Assembly: GCF_000955955.1 (NCBI RefSeq) | Contig: NZ_JYJG01000441.1 | Location: 1-19,298 of the forward strand | Direction: 5' to 3' | Length of the DNA: 19,298 bases | From: Lentzea aerocolonigenes | Lineage (GTDB): Bacteria > Actinomycetota > Actinomycetes > Mycobacteriales > Pseudonocardiaceae | Notes under the pieces: generated by a model | What the model was told of the DNA's origin: nothing | The model's database searches: none | What the model saw: only the letters and a program-made list of their open reading frames with translations | Shown here: positions 1-9,816 of the stretch, in pieces | Layout: the number at the start of each line of letters is the position of its first letter | Position numbering within the stretch: position 1 is the first letter of the stretch | Made by a program: the position numbers and the translations under genes

Positions 1-30
1 ACGTGGCTGCCGACCCTTGGAATCAACCGT

Positions 31-633
31 CTAGTCCGCGGGAACCTCGAGGCGGTAGACGACCGACGTCGAGAAGTCGCCCGACTCCCCTTCGACCCGC
101 AGCTCGTGCTCGCCGGGCTTCAGCGGCGGGATCCACGCCCACAACCCGCACGCCTGAGTCGCCAGCTTGCCCGCGCTCAGCCCCATCACGTTGTCCCGCG
201 CGGCCACGAAGGTGATCTCCACGGGGTCGATCCGCCGCAACTCCACCAGCTGCCCGTCGAGGGTCACCGACCCCTTCACGCCGGTCATGAAGGCCTTGCA
301 GGAGGACGTGTTGTTGCTGTGCAGGTTGACCGCAGGACCGGCGAGCGGACGGCCGGCGGGCACCTGACACGTCCGTTGGGCGCTGCCGCCGAACGTCCCG
401 GCGAAGAACCACACGTCCTTCGGCTGGTCCTCCGCGCAGAACTGCCCGCTCTCGTCGGTCACCGGGTTGCGTTCCTCGGGGCTCGCCGACGCCCAGGTCC
501 ACCACCGGGCCTGCAGGTCCGTGTTGGACAGGTCGGAGGCGGGCGTCGGCTCCGCGGACGGTGCTACCCGGGGTTGAGCGGCGGCGCACCCGGCCAGGAG
601 CAACGCGAGCGCGGCGATGAGAGGTCTCGGCAC
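31..633 (-). CDS. Small secreted lipoprotein of unknown function
   Basis: The product is about 200 residues. It has a textbook lipoprotein signal peptide: a short basic start (MPRP), a hydrophobic run of about 10 residues, and the lipobox LLAGC with the lipidated cysteine at residue 16. It should be anchored to the outer face of the membrane. The mature part is rich in Trp (WWTWAS near residue 44) and has several cysteines that could form disulfides. It ends in a region that looks like beta strands. I do not recognise the domain; similar Trp-rich secreted actinobacterial proteins are usually annotated hypothetical. The GTG start at 633 follows a GAGGAT ribosome site by about 7 nt. It lies 25 nt downstream of the VOC gene on the same strand, so the two may be co-transcribed. 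The gene is complete (TAG stop at 31-33). Confidence 0.85.
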   Translation of the reverse strand: MPRPLIAALALLLAGCAAAQPRVAPSAEPTPASDLSNTDLQARWWTWASASPEERNPVTDESGQFCAEDQPKDVWFFAGTFGGSAQRTCQVPAGRPLAGPAVNLHSNNTSSCKAFMTGVKGSVTLDGQLVELRRIDPVEITFVAARDNVMGLSAGKLATQACGLWAWIPPLKPGEHELRVEGESGDFSTSVVYRLEVPAD

Positions 634-658
634 GCGCGGGATCCTCGCAGATCTCGGG

Positions 659-1048
659 CTATTCGGTCGCCGCAGTTGCCACCAGCTCGACTTCGAAGCC
701 GTCGGCGTTCTCCAGGAAGGCGGCGTAGTGGTCCGCGCCGCCCGCGTGGGGGTGTTCGTCGGCGAACATCAGGTTCCAGCCGTGGTGCTGGGCTTGGTCG
801 GTGAGGCGGTCGACGGTTTGCCTGGTGCCGGCGTGCAGGGCCAGGTGGTTGAGGCCGGCTTTCATCCGATCGTGTGGACCGGTGAGCGCTGGGGACTGCT
901 CGACGACGACGTAGGTCTCGTTGAGCTTCCAGCTGACGCCGGCGGGCCAGCGCTGGTGCTCGGTCCAGCCGAGCTCGGTGAAGAGCCACCCGAACGTGGC
1001 TTCGGCCCGACCCAGATCCTGGACCCACAATTCCACGTGGTGCAGCAA
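659..1048 (-). CDS. VOC (glyoxalase/bleomycin-resistance fold) protein
   Basis: This 129-residue protein has the paired beta-alpha-beta-beta-beta layout of the vicinal oxygen chelate superfamily. It opens with LHHVELWVQDL. The second half starts near GLNHLALHAG and ends with HYAAFLENADGFEVELVA. The His at residues 3-4, the His of NHLALH and the Glu of FEVELV sit where VOC proteins bind a divalent metal. The length is normal for a single-chain VOC protein that works as a dimer. The substrate cannot be told; members include dioxygenases, glyoxalases and thiol-transfer resistance proteins. The likely start is TTG at 1048, with AAGGA about 6 nt upstream; no ATG or GTG gives a complete first strand. 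It precedes the lipoprotein gene on the same strand. Confidence 0.85.
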   Translation of the reverse strand: MLHHVELWVQDLGRAEATFGWLFTELGWTEHQRWPAGVSWKLNETYVVVEQSPALTGPHDRMKAGLNHLALHAGTRQTVDRLTDQAQHHGWNLMFADEHPHAGGADHYAAFLENADGFEVELVATAATE

Positions 1049-1125
1049 CGCTTTTCCTTGTCTGTCAACGTATTGGCCAGAAATCCAGGCACACGAGCGG
1101 CTGGTTTCCTCCCTAGCATCCGGCC

Positions 1126-2110
1126 ATGCAGAACGAGTTCACCGGCCGGGTGCACGGCCCCAGCTTCCAGATCGGGAACGTGCACGGCGGCATCCATCTG
1201 CACGGCACCCCCGCCCCGAACGAACCCGACAGCCCCGCGGAGCCCGAACCTGAGGCAGCCGACGGGCCGAAGGTGCCCATCCGCACCATCTTCGCGGGCA
1301 TCGTGCTCATCGGCGTCATCATCCTGATCGCGAACGCGTGCGGATCCAGCCCGGAAGACCCCGCGTTCCCGGACCGCGACCAGGGCACCCGGCCCGTGGG
1401 CGCCACCGACGACGCGGTCGCCCAGTTGGTCTTCGACCGGCTTGAGCGGTGCGCCACCGCCTCCGTGCTCGCCCCTTCGAACTGCCCACAGACGCACAAG
1501 GCGACCTCCGCGCGCAACATCCACTGGGAGCTCGTCGGCGATCCGCGGGACGGCATGCAGGTCAGGTGGAACAACGACAAGTTCATGGCGCGCGGCACCG
1601 CCGTGATGACGGTCAGCTACGACCTGACGTCCGGGCAGGAGTTCGCGATCGAGAAGTTCCACTTCCGGGCCGAGACGATGTGGCGTGGCGAGGACCCCCA
1701 GATCGACTCGATCCGTCAGGCGACGTCCCCGCCACCGTCCGGCACGATCAAGAAGGAGCGGTTCTCACTACCAGACGGCGAGCTCGTCAAGGCCGTCGAA
1801 GCCGGGCTCAGGGCGTGTGTCTCGGTGACATCCTCACCGATGGCGCCGACCTGCCCGCGTACGGTCCCCGCGCCAAGGCTCACGAACGCCTCCTGGACGC
1901 TCGACGGCAGCCCCGCCGGCAACTGGGTGCCCGACCAGGGTGACGCGGAGTTCGGCCTCCTGCACGGCACCGCGAGCTGCTCGCTCAGGCTCACGCGGGC
2001 GGCGGACGGGTTTTGGGACTCCTCCTACGACCACACCTTCGCCGTGAACTACGAGGCCACCCTCGTCCGGACCGCGGACAACAAGGCGCGCCTGCTGGAG
2101 ATCCGGCAGG

Positions 2111-2121
<11 letters not shown>
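1126..2121 (+). CDS. Single-pass membrane protein with VHG tag and duplicated external domain
   Basis: I do not recognise this 331-residue protein. Residues 6-26 form a Gly/His-rich tag ([12 protein letters not shown], then VHGGIHLHG) of a type I recall at the N-terminus of many unrelated actinobacterial proteins. A Pro/Glu linker (about 28-50) and one membrane segment (about 53-71) follow, so the tag should be cytoplasmic and the rest outside. The outer part looks like two copies of one domain, about residues 97-199 and 217-329. Each has a Cys pair (109/120 and 231/243), a Trp (IHWELVGDP and ASWTLDGSP), a GTA strand (ARGTAVM and LHGTASC) and an ending in IRQ. The cysteines could form one disulfide per copy. 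No strong ribosome site precedes the ATG. The 3' end overlaps convergent aroQ by 11 nt. Function unknown. Confidence 0.85.
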
Positions 2122-5350
<3,229 letters not shown>

Positions 5351-5357
5351 AATCCTT

Positions 5358-5810
5358 TCACAGCGTCGTCAATGCCCAGGTGGCGGCCAGCAACCCCGGG
5401 CCGTGGGGCACTGCTCTCCGGCCTTTGACGGCGGCTATGGCGAGCGTGACCGCACTCGACAGGATCGCCGCTGGTAGGAGCAACGGCGCGGTGAGGATGG
5501 CGCCGAGGGCCGCCGCGAGCTTCACGTCGCCGCCGCCCATGAACCGGGGACGCCATGTGCGGACGGCGAGATGAGCGCCACCGAAAACGAGGGCTCCGAA
5601 CGCGGCTTCTCCCAGCCTCTGGAACTGCAGGAGCAACAGCGCGGCGCCCAACGGGAGGGTCAGCGCGTCCGGCAACCGGTGGTGCCGCAGGTCCGTCAGC
5701 GCGAGCACGATGCCGAACCAGGCCAGCAGGTACGACGAGGGTGGTGCGTCCAGGACGGCGGCGACCGTCCACAACGAACTCAGGAAGGACGCGAGCAGGA
5801 CCGTGGTCAT
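5358..5810 (-). CDS. A24-family prepilin peptidase, short form
   Basis: This membrane aspartyl peptidase cuts type IV prepilin or Flp/Tad pilin leaders on the cytoplasmic face. From the chosen ATG it is 150 residues, nearly all hydrophobic, with about five membrane segments. It keeps both catalytic aspartates: D40 in [12 protein letters not shown] and D95 in [13 protein letters not shown]. It lacks the N-terminal methylase domain of PilD, which is normal for the actinobacterial form found next to aro genes. I chose the ATG at 5810 because homologues begin close to the first membrane segment; an upstream in-frame ATG at 5876 would add 22 non-hydrophobic residues. The chosen start lies in the loop of a perfect 16-bp hairpin. 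No pilin or pilus assembly gene is in the window. Confidence 0.85.
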   Translation of the reverse strand: MTTVLLASFLSSLWTVAAVLDAPPSSYLLAWFGIVLALTDLRHHRLPDALTLPLGAALLLLQFQRLGEAAFGALVFGGAHLAVRTWRPRFMGGGDVKLAAALGAILTAPLLLPAAILSSAVTLAIAAVKGRRAVPHGPGLLAATWALTTL

Positions 5811-5829
5811 GGCACCACGGTCCTGCTCG
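5792..5829 (-). repeat. 16-bp perfect inverted repeat around the peptidase start codon
   Basis: The left arm CGAGCAGGACCGTGGT (5792-5807) and the right arm ACCACGGTCCTGCTCG (5814-5829) are exact reverse complements separated by 6 nt. In the mRNA (minus strand) the loop reads GCCAUG, so the AUG of the A24 peptidase is unpaired at the top. The only Shine-Dalgarno-like AGGA is buried in the stem against UCCU from codons 4-6. Confidence 0.9.
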
Positions 5830-5859
5830 GTACGACTCGGGGCCAAACCGCGACCCGTC

Positions 5860-5876
5860 GTGAACGGTCCATTCAC
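5860..5876. promoter_or_regulatory. Operator-like palindrome upstream of the peptidase gene
   Basis: GTGAACGGTCCATTCAC is a 17-nt near-perfect palindrome: 8-nt arms, one mismatch and a central T. It lies 50 nt upstream of the peptidase ATG, in the gap after the IIA gene. It could be a repressor site. No regulator can be assigned. Confidence 0.35.
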
Positions 5877-5893
5877 GCACGGCTCAACCGTGC
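5877..5893 (-). terminator. Short hairpin downstream of the IIA gene
   Basis: GCACGG and CCGTGC (6 bp, perfect) enclose a 5-nt loop, 31 nt beyond the IIA stop codon. It could end the IIB-IIA transcript before the peptidase gene. There is no T-run, which is common for actinobacterial terminators, so the call is weak. Confidence 0.35.
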
Positions 5894-5923
5894 ATCAACC
5901 AGGGCTGGGAAAACGCCCGTAGT

Positions 5924-6379
5924 TCAGCGAGACCAGTCGAACAGCGCGTCGTTCGCCGCCACGTCCACGTCCAGCGCCAGGTCACCGAGCACCTCGGCGG
6001 CCGCGTCCAGCGCGATCACCGGGCAGATCGGCGCGAACCCCGCCGCCTCGACCTCAGCGGGGTCCCAGGTCACGATCCGCTGACCGGCCAGCACCTGCTC
6101 GCCCTTGACCACGTGCAGCTCGAAGCCCTCACCCTTGCGCTTCACGGTGTCGATGCCCAGGTGGACCAGCACCGCGGCGCCGTCACCAGTGGCCACCACG
6201 AACGCGTGCGGGTGCAGCGTCACGACCGTGCCGTCGACCGGCGAGACCACGTCGGCCTTCACGCGAGCGGGCTCCACTGCCACGCCGGGGCCGACCATCG
6301 CCTGCGAGAACACCGGGTCCGGCACCGCGGAGAGCGCGACCACGCGACCGGCCACCGGGCTGCCGACACGGAGGCTCAC
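5924..6379 (-). CDS. crr: PTS glucose/GlcNAc-type IIA component
   Basis: This is a cytoplasmic phosphocarrier that passes phosphate from HPr to IIB. From the GTG at 6379 it is 151 residues, the normal single-domain IIA-Glc length. It begins SPVAGRVVALSAVPDPVFSQ, the usual opening of the fold. H58 (in LHPHAF) and H73 (in VLVHLGIDTV) are spaced 15 residues apart like His75 and His90 of E. coli IIA-Glc; H73 is the phosphorylation site. The start is fixed by a 4-nt GTGA overlap with the IIB stop, so upstream in-frame extensions antisense-free of motifs are rejected. It is co-transcribed with IIB and divergent from the regulator. The symbol follows the actinobacterial crr family and is not proof of orthology. 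Confidence 0.93.
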   Translation of the reverse strand: MSLRVGSPVAGRVVALSAVPDPVFSQAMVGPGVAVEPARVKADVVSPVDGTVVTLHPHAFVVATGDGAAVLVHLGIDTVKRKGEGFELHVVKGEQVLAGQRIVTWDPAEVEAAGFAPICPVIALDAAAEVLGDLALDVDVAANDALFDWSR

Positions 6380-6612
6380 AGGAGGTCCTCGATGTCGGAC
6401 GCGATCGTGTCCGCCTCGGGGCCGACGACGACCTGGACGACGTTGCCCGAACGCATGACTCCGTGCGCTCCCAACGCTTTCAGGGCCTTCTCGTCGATGA
6501 CGGAACCGTCTTCGAGCTCGCACCGCAGACGCGTGATGCAGGGCTCGATCTCGATGATGTTGGACGCGCCGCCGAGCGCCTTGATGATCCCTGCCGCCTT
6601 GTCGTCAGCCAC
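6376..6612 (-). CDS. PTS glucose/GlcNAc-type IIB component
   Basis: It receives phosphate from IIA on a cysteine and gives it to the sugar carried by IIC. It is 78 residues from the GTG at 6612, which has a GAGAGG ribosome site 7 nt upstream. The motif IEPCITRLRCEL holds the phosphocysteine C25 of the C-I-T-R-L-R signature, followed by ALGAHGVMRSGNVVQVVVG. As a free-standing IIB it matches the actinobacterial GlcNAc system (PtsB/NagF), in which A, B and C are separate proteins. An upstream ATG at 6705 would put the start inside the dre-like control region and add 31 residues with no family match. It is coupled to IIA by a 4-nt overlap. Confidence 0.93.
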   Translation of the reverse strand: MADDKAAGIIKALGGASNIIEIEPCITRLRCELEDGSVIDEKALKALGAHGVMRSGNVVQVVVGPEADTIASDIEDLL

Positions 6613-6641
6613 GTTCGTACCTCTCGTTCCCGTAACAGCGG

Positions 6642-6671
6642 TTGACACCCACTGAGTCTGCGGAGCATTCT
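6642..6671 (+). promoter_or_regulatory. Sigma-70-like promoter for the GntR-IIC-HPr transcript
   Basis: A perfect -35 TTGACA (6642-6647) is followed after 18 nt by CATTCT (6666-6671). Transcription would start near 6678, immediately before the dre-like operator and about 45 nt upstream of the GntR start codon. Confidence 0.5.
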
Positions 6672-6680
6672 CCCGCACCA

Positions 6681-6696
6681 ACTGGTCTAGACCGGA
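6681..6696. promoter_or_regulatory. dre-like operator for a DasR/NagR-type regulator
   Basis: ACTGGTCTAGACCGGA keeps the core TGGTCTAGACC of the known DasR-responsive element (consensus ACTGGTCTAGACCACT or close). Palindrome symmetry is broken only at two positions of the right half. It lies between the divergent IIB-IIA and GntR-IIC-HPr genes, beside the inferred start of the rightward transcript. Confidence 0.8.
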
Positions 6697-6722
6697 AAGT
6701 ACCACTGCGAGGAGGTGAGCGA

Positions 6723-7478
6723 ATGCACGAGATCGTGGACGGGCCCAAGCCCAAGCACGCGCAGCTCCGCGAGATCCTGCGCAGGCTCGCCGAGCACGAC
6801 CTCGCTCCTGGCTCGCCCATCCCGTCCGAGCGCGACCTCGCCGAGCGGTACGGAGTGTCCCGCATCACAGTGCGGGCCGCAGTCGGCCAACTGGTCGCCG
6901 AAGGGCTGCTGACCAGGGCAAAGGGCCGTGGGACGTTCATCGCCCAACGGCGCTACGACCTGCAGCACCTGCTGGCCTCGTTCACCTCGGACATGAAGGC
7001 GCGCGGTCTCGAACCGAGCACCGAGGTGATCAGCTGCGGGCAGGGGACTCCCGGTTCGAAGGCCTCGCTGGGGCTCGACGCCGACGAGTACGCCTACCGC
7101 GTGGTCCGGCTGCGCAGGGCCGACGGGGCACCGCTGGCTCTCGAGGCCGGCTGGTACAGCCCGCACCTGCTGCCAGAGCTCGACCGGTGCGACCTCTCCG
7201 GGTCGCTCTACGAGCTCTTCGCGGCGAAGTACGGGGTGCAGCTCGACGAAGCGAGGCAGACCGTGTGGGCCGAGACCGCCGACGCCGACACGGCCAAGGC
7301 GCTCGACGTCCGCAAGGGCAGTCCGCTGCTCGTGTTCCGAAGGGTCGCCTCAGCACAGGGGCGGCCTTGCGAAGACGTGACTTCCTGGTACCGGGGCGAT
7401 CTCTACCAGGTGACCATGAAACTGGACCGGACCGTCCCGGGTACCGGACCGAACTCCGCCAAGGGAGGTACCCGATGA
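6723..7478 (+). CDS. GntR/HutC-family regulator, DasR/NagR type
   Basis: This transcription factor has 251 residues. The N-terminal winged helix (about 10-75) shows the HutC-type pattern IPSERDLAERYGVSRITVR...GLLTRAKGRGTFIA. The UTRA effector domain (about 90-245) starts at LLASFTSDMKARGLEPSTEV and ends YRGDLYQVTMKL. In this family UTRA binds phosphorylated amino sugars such as GlcN-6-P or GlcNAc-6-P and releases DNA. The dre-like site 27 nt upstream and the adjoining PTS genes support local autoregulation plus control of sugar uptake; this is inference. The ATG at 6723 has GGAGG 7 nt upstream. Its stop overlaps the IIC start by 4 nt (ATGA). It is not obviously the global DasR orthologue, since its N-terminus differs from the DasR sequence I know. 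Confidence 0.92.
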   Translation: MHEIVDGPKPKHAQLREILRRLAEHDLAPGSPIPSERDLAERYGVSRITVRAAVGQLVAEGLLTRAKGRGTFIAQRRYDLQHLLASFTSDMKARGLEPSTEVISCGQGTPGSKASLGLDADEYAYRVVRLRRADGAPLALEAGWYSPHLLPELDRCDLSGSLYELFAAKYGVQLDEARQTVWAETADADTAKALDVRKGSPLLVFRRVASAQGRPCEDVTSWYRGDLYQVTMKLDRTVPGTGPNSAKGGTR

Positions 7479-8761
7479 GCACCGACGCCGCACAGACAGG
7501 TGGTCGTGAGATCAAGGGCCTCGCCACGTTGCAACGCTTCGGTCGCAGCCTCATGCTGCCGATCGCCGTGCTGCCCGCGGCAGGTCTTCTGCTCCGCTTC
7601 GGTCAAGACGACTTGCTGGGCAAGGACGGTCTTGGCTGGAACCAAGTAGCCGCGGTGATCGGCGCGGCGGGCGACGCGCTGTTCAGCAACCTCGCCCTGC
7701 TGTTCGCCGTCGGCATCGCCGTCGGGTTCGCCCGGCGTGGTGACGGCTCCACGGCGCTGGCCGCCGTCGTCGGCTACACCGTGCTGACGAGTGTCTTCAA
7801 GGCCATGTCGCCGTTCGTCCTCGACCAGCCGACCGATCCTGCCGCGAAGCCGGTCCTGATCAACTACGGCGTGCTCGGCGGCATCGTCGTCGGTCTCACC
7901 TCCGCACTGCTGTGGCAGCGGTTCCACCGCATCAAGCTGCCCCCGTACCTGGCCTTCTTCGGCGGCCGGCGGTTCGTGCCGATCGTCGTCGCCGGCGTCA
8001 TGGTGATCTTCGGCGTGATCCTGGGCCTCGTGTACCCGCTGTTCAACGCGGGCCTGACCGCGGTCGCCGAGTGGGTCACCGGCAGCACGATCATCGGCGC
8101 GTTCATCTACGGCACCGTGAACCGCCTGCTGATCCCGCTCGGCCTGCACCACATCGTCAACAACGTGGTGTGGTTCCAGTTCGGCACGTTCAACGAGAAG
8201 ACCGGTGACATCCCGCGCTTCCTCGCCCAGGACCCGTCGGCCGGAACGTTCCAGACCGGCTTCTTCCCGATCCTGATGTTCGCCCTGCCGGCCGCCGCGC
8301 TCGCGATCGTGCACACCGCGCGCCCGAACCAGCGCAAGATCATCGCCGGCATCATGGGTTCCGCCGCGCTCACCGCGTTCATCACCGGTGTGACGGAGCC
8401 CCTGGAGTTCGCGTTCATGTTCGTGGCGTGGCCGCTGTACGTGATCCACGCGATCCTGACCGGTACCTCGCTCGCGATCTCGAACGCGCTGGGTGCCCAC
8501 GACGGGTTCTCGTTCTCGGCGGGTGCGATCGACTTCATCCTGAACTGGAACATCGCGACCAAGCCGTGGCTGCTGCTCATCCTCGGCGCGATCTACGCGG
8601 TGGTGTACTACTTCCTGTTCCGCTTCGTCATCACCAAGTGGAACCTGAAGACGCCGGGTCGCGAGGACGACGAGTCGCCGGAGGCCGACGAGACCGTCCT
8701 CACCACGTCCGAGCGCGTCACGCGCGAGACGCGGGAAAGCCCCGCAACGAACGAAAAGTAG
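7475..8761 (+). CDS. PTS IIC permease, probably N-acetylglucosamine
   Basis: This membrane permease carries and releases sugar for phosphorylation by IIB. It has 428 residues and about ten hydrophobic segments between residues 25 and 385. It includes the family segments LMLPIAVLPAAGLLL, GLHHIVNNVVWFQFGTF and the sugar-binding ITGVTEPLEFAF. The glucose/GlcNAc subfamily is clear from overall pattern. GlcNAc is preferred over glucose because of the dre-like operator and linked GntR regulator, which is inference. The C-terminus has a charged cytoplasmic tail (about 390-428) rich in Glu and Thr. The ATG at 7475 overlaps the regulator stop by 4 nt, with GGGAGG 6 nt upstream. HPr follows after 33 nt. 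Confidence 0.93.
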   Translation: MSTDAAQTGGREIKGLATLQRFGRSLMLPIAVLPAAGLLLRFGQDDLLGKDGLGWNQVAAVIGAAGDALFSNLALLFAVGIAVGFARRGDGSTALAAVVGYTVLTSVFKAMSPFVLDQPTDPAAKPVLINYGVLGGIVVGLTSALLWQRFHRIKLPPYLAFFGGRRFVPIVVAGVMVIFGVILGLVYPLFNAGLTAVAEWVTGSTIIGAFIYGTVNRLLIPLGLHHIVNNVVWFQFGTFNEKTGDIPRFLAQDPSAGTFQTGFFPILMFALPAAALAIVHTARPNQRKIIAGIMGSAALTAFITGVTEPLEFAFMFVAWPLYVIHAILTGTSLAISNALGAHDGFSFSAGAIDFILNWNIATKPWLLLILGAIYAVVYYFLFRFVITKWNLKTPGREDDESPEADETVLTTSERVTRETRESPATNEK

Positions 8762-8776
8762 TCAGCACAACCAGCT

Positions 8777-9754
8777 CTACCGAGAGGAACCATCATGGCC
8801 GAGCGACGGGTCACCGTGGCCAGCAAGGTCGGACTGCACGCCCGGCCTGCCGCACTGCTGGCGAAGGCCGCCGCCGACCAACCGGTGACGGTCACCATCG
8901 CCAAGGACGGCAGCGAACCCGTGGACGCGGCGAGTGTGCTGGGTCTGATGACCCTCGGCGCCATGCACGGTGACGAGGTGGTGCTCAGCGCCGACGGGGA
9001 CGGAGCGGATGCTGCTCTGGACGCCATCGCCGAACTGATCGCCACCGACCACGACGAGTGAGTCGTGTCCGGGCTGTGAGTGGTCCTGGGTCCTCTTCCT
9101 CGGATCACTCACAGCCCACCCGAAGTGCAGCACGACACCCGCGGTCACGACGCCGGCCAAGGTCGACGGCGTGGCCTGCGGGTACGTCACCATCAGCCAC
9201 ACCCCGCCCGCGGCCAGCGCGGGAGGCACGACCAGCCCCGCGGTCCACCTGCGCAGCACCAGGAACGCGATGGTCGAGACCAGCAGCGCCGCGCCGAGCG
9301 TGTCGCTGAACCGGTGCCAGCCGAGCGACACCGTCTCCGCCGCCACCGCACCCGCGCCGAGCGCGCCGGGAACCGCGACCCAGAGGGCGAACCTGCGCGG
9401 GACCGCCATCGTCACCGCGATCACCGAGGCCACCGCGGCCGTCGTGTGTCCACTCGGGAAGCTGTTGTGCACCAGCACCGCTTCCTCGTCCAGTTCGGGC
9501 CGCACCAGCACGTAGAGCTTCAGCACCTGCGCGAGCAGCACCGACCCGCCGAGCACCAGCAGCGGCGGGAACGCCTTCCTGCGCGCTATCAGGATCACGA
9601 GGACGGCGGCGACGAGGATCGCCATGTCCACGTTGGACGCCCACGAGCGCTGCAGCGACAGCTCGGGCAACGCGGCGTTCTCCGCCTTCTGCCCGAACGA
9701 CGTCCACACCAGCGCGAAGTACGTGAAGAGGAATCCCAGCAAGCTTCCGGCCAT
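8777..9754 (-). CDS. PAP2-family membrane phosphatase with doubtful 3' end
   Basis: This is a membrane lipid phosphatase of the PAP2 superfamily; such enzymes act on phosphatidic acid, undecaprenyl-PP or polyprenol phosphates on the outer face. Residues 1-214 hold about six hydrophobic segments and the PAP2 motifs: KLYVLVRP (motif 1, with five rather than six residues before RP), FPSGHTT (motif 2) and SLGWHRFSD (motif 3, His and Asp present). The usual SR of motif 3 is ET here; from memory, some actinobacterial members also lack it. After residue 214 the frame runs a further 111 residues antisense to the whole of ptsH and stops at 8777. That tail is hydrophilic and looks like shadow sequence. 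A neighbouring frame stops at 9105, so the true end may be there if one base is missing or has shifted. Start ATG at 9754. Confidence 0.75.
   Translation of the reverse strand: MAGSLLGFLFTYFALVWTSFGQKAENAALPELSLQRSWASNVDMAILVAAVLVILIARRKAFPPLLVLGGSVLLAQVLKLYVLVRPELDEEAVLVHNSFPSGHTTAAVASVIAVTMAVPRRFALWVAVPGALGAGAVAAETVSLGWHRFSDTLGAALLVSTIAFLVLRRWTAGLVVPPALAAGGVWLMVTYPQATPSTLAGVVTAGVVLHFGWAVSDPRKRTQDHSQPGHDSLVVVGGDQFGDGVQSSIRSVPVGAEHHLVTVHGAEGHQTQHTRRVHGFAAVLGDGDRHRLVGGGLRQQCGRPGVQSDLAGHGDPSLGHDGSSR
8795..9061 (+). CDS. ptsH: HPr phosphocarrier protein
   Basis: It carries phosphate from enzyme I to IIA. It is 88 residues, the normal length. H15 in KVGLHARPAA is the phosphorylated histidine, and the conserved Ser of AASVLGLMTLGA is at about residue 47, where Gram-positive HPr has its regulatory Ser46. 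It begins 33 nt after the IIC stop with GAGAGGAA upstream of the ATG, so it probably shares that transcript. Enzyme I (ptsI) is not in the window and must be elsewhere. The opposite strand is open over the whole gene and continues the PAP2 reading frame, which is odd (see findings). Confidence 0.96.
   Translation: MAERRVTVASKVGLHARPAALLAKAAADQPVTVTIAKDGSEPVDAASVLGLMTLGAMHGDEVVLSADGDGADAALDAIAELIATDHDE
9067..9120. terminator. Strong bidirectional hairpin between HPr and PAP2
   Basis: GGGCTGTGAGTG (9071-9082) pairs perfectly with CACTCACAGCCC (9106-9117). The stem extends inward by four more pairs (one G-U), leaving a loop of about 15 nt. It lies 9 nt after the HPr stop and suits an intrinsic terminator for the rightward PTS transcript. 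On the minus strand it falls inside the open PAP2 frame. Confidence 0.7.
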
Positions 9755-9783
9755 GCGTCCGAGACTCCGCGTACCGATCTACG

Positions 9784-9810
9784 GGAACGTCCACGCCATG
9801 TCATGGTTCC
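9784..9810 (-). promoter_or_regulatory. Candidate ECF-sigma promoter for the PAP2 gene
   Basis: On the minus strand GGAAC (9810-9806) and CGTT (9789-9786) are separated by 16 nt. This resembles the GGAAC...CGTT pattern of sigma-E-like ECF factors. The inferred start near 9780 leaves a leader of about 26 nt. Confidence 0.4.
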
Positions 9811-9816
9811 GCTACA

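Noticed and set aside
5811..5876. Longer N-terminus for the A24 peptidase from ATG 5876
   Set aside because: It adds 22 polar residues not typical of the family and would begin inside the palindrome at 5860-5876. Kept only as an alternative.
6613..6705. Longer IIB from ATG 6705
   Set aside because: The extension covers the divergent promoter and dre-like site and has no IIB similarity; GTG 6612 has a good ribosome site.
7403..8500. Minus-strand open frame opposite the IIC permease and regulator end
   Set aside because: Rich in His/Asp/Glu/Arg as expected for the complement of membrane-protein codons; no motif.
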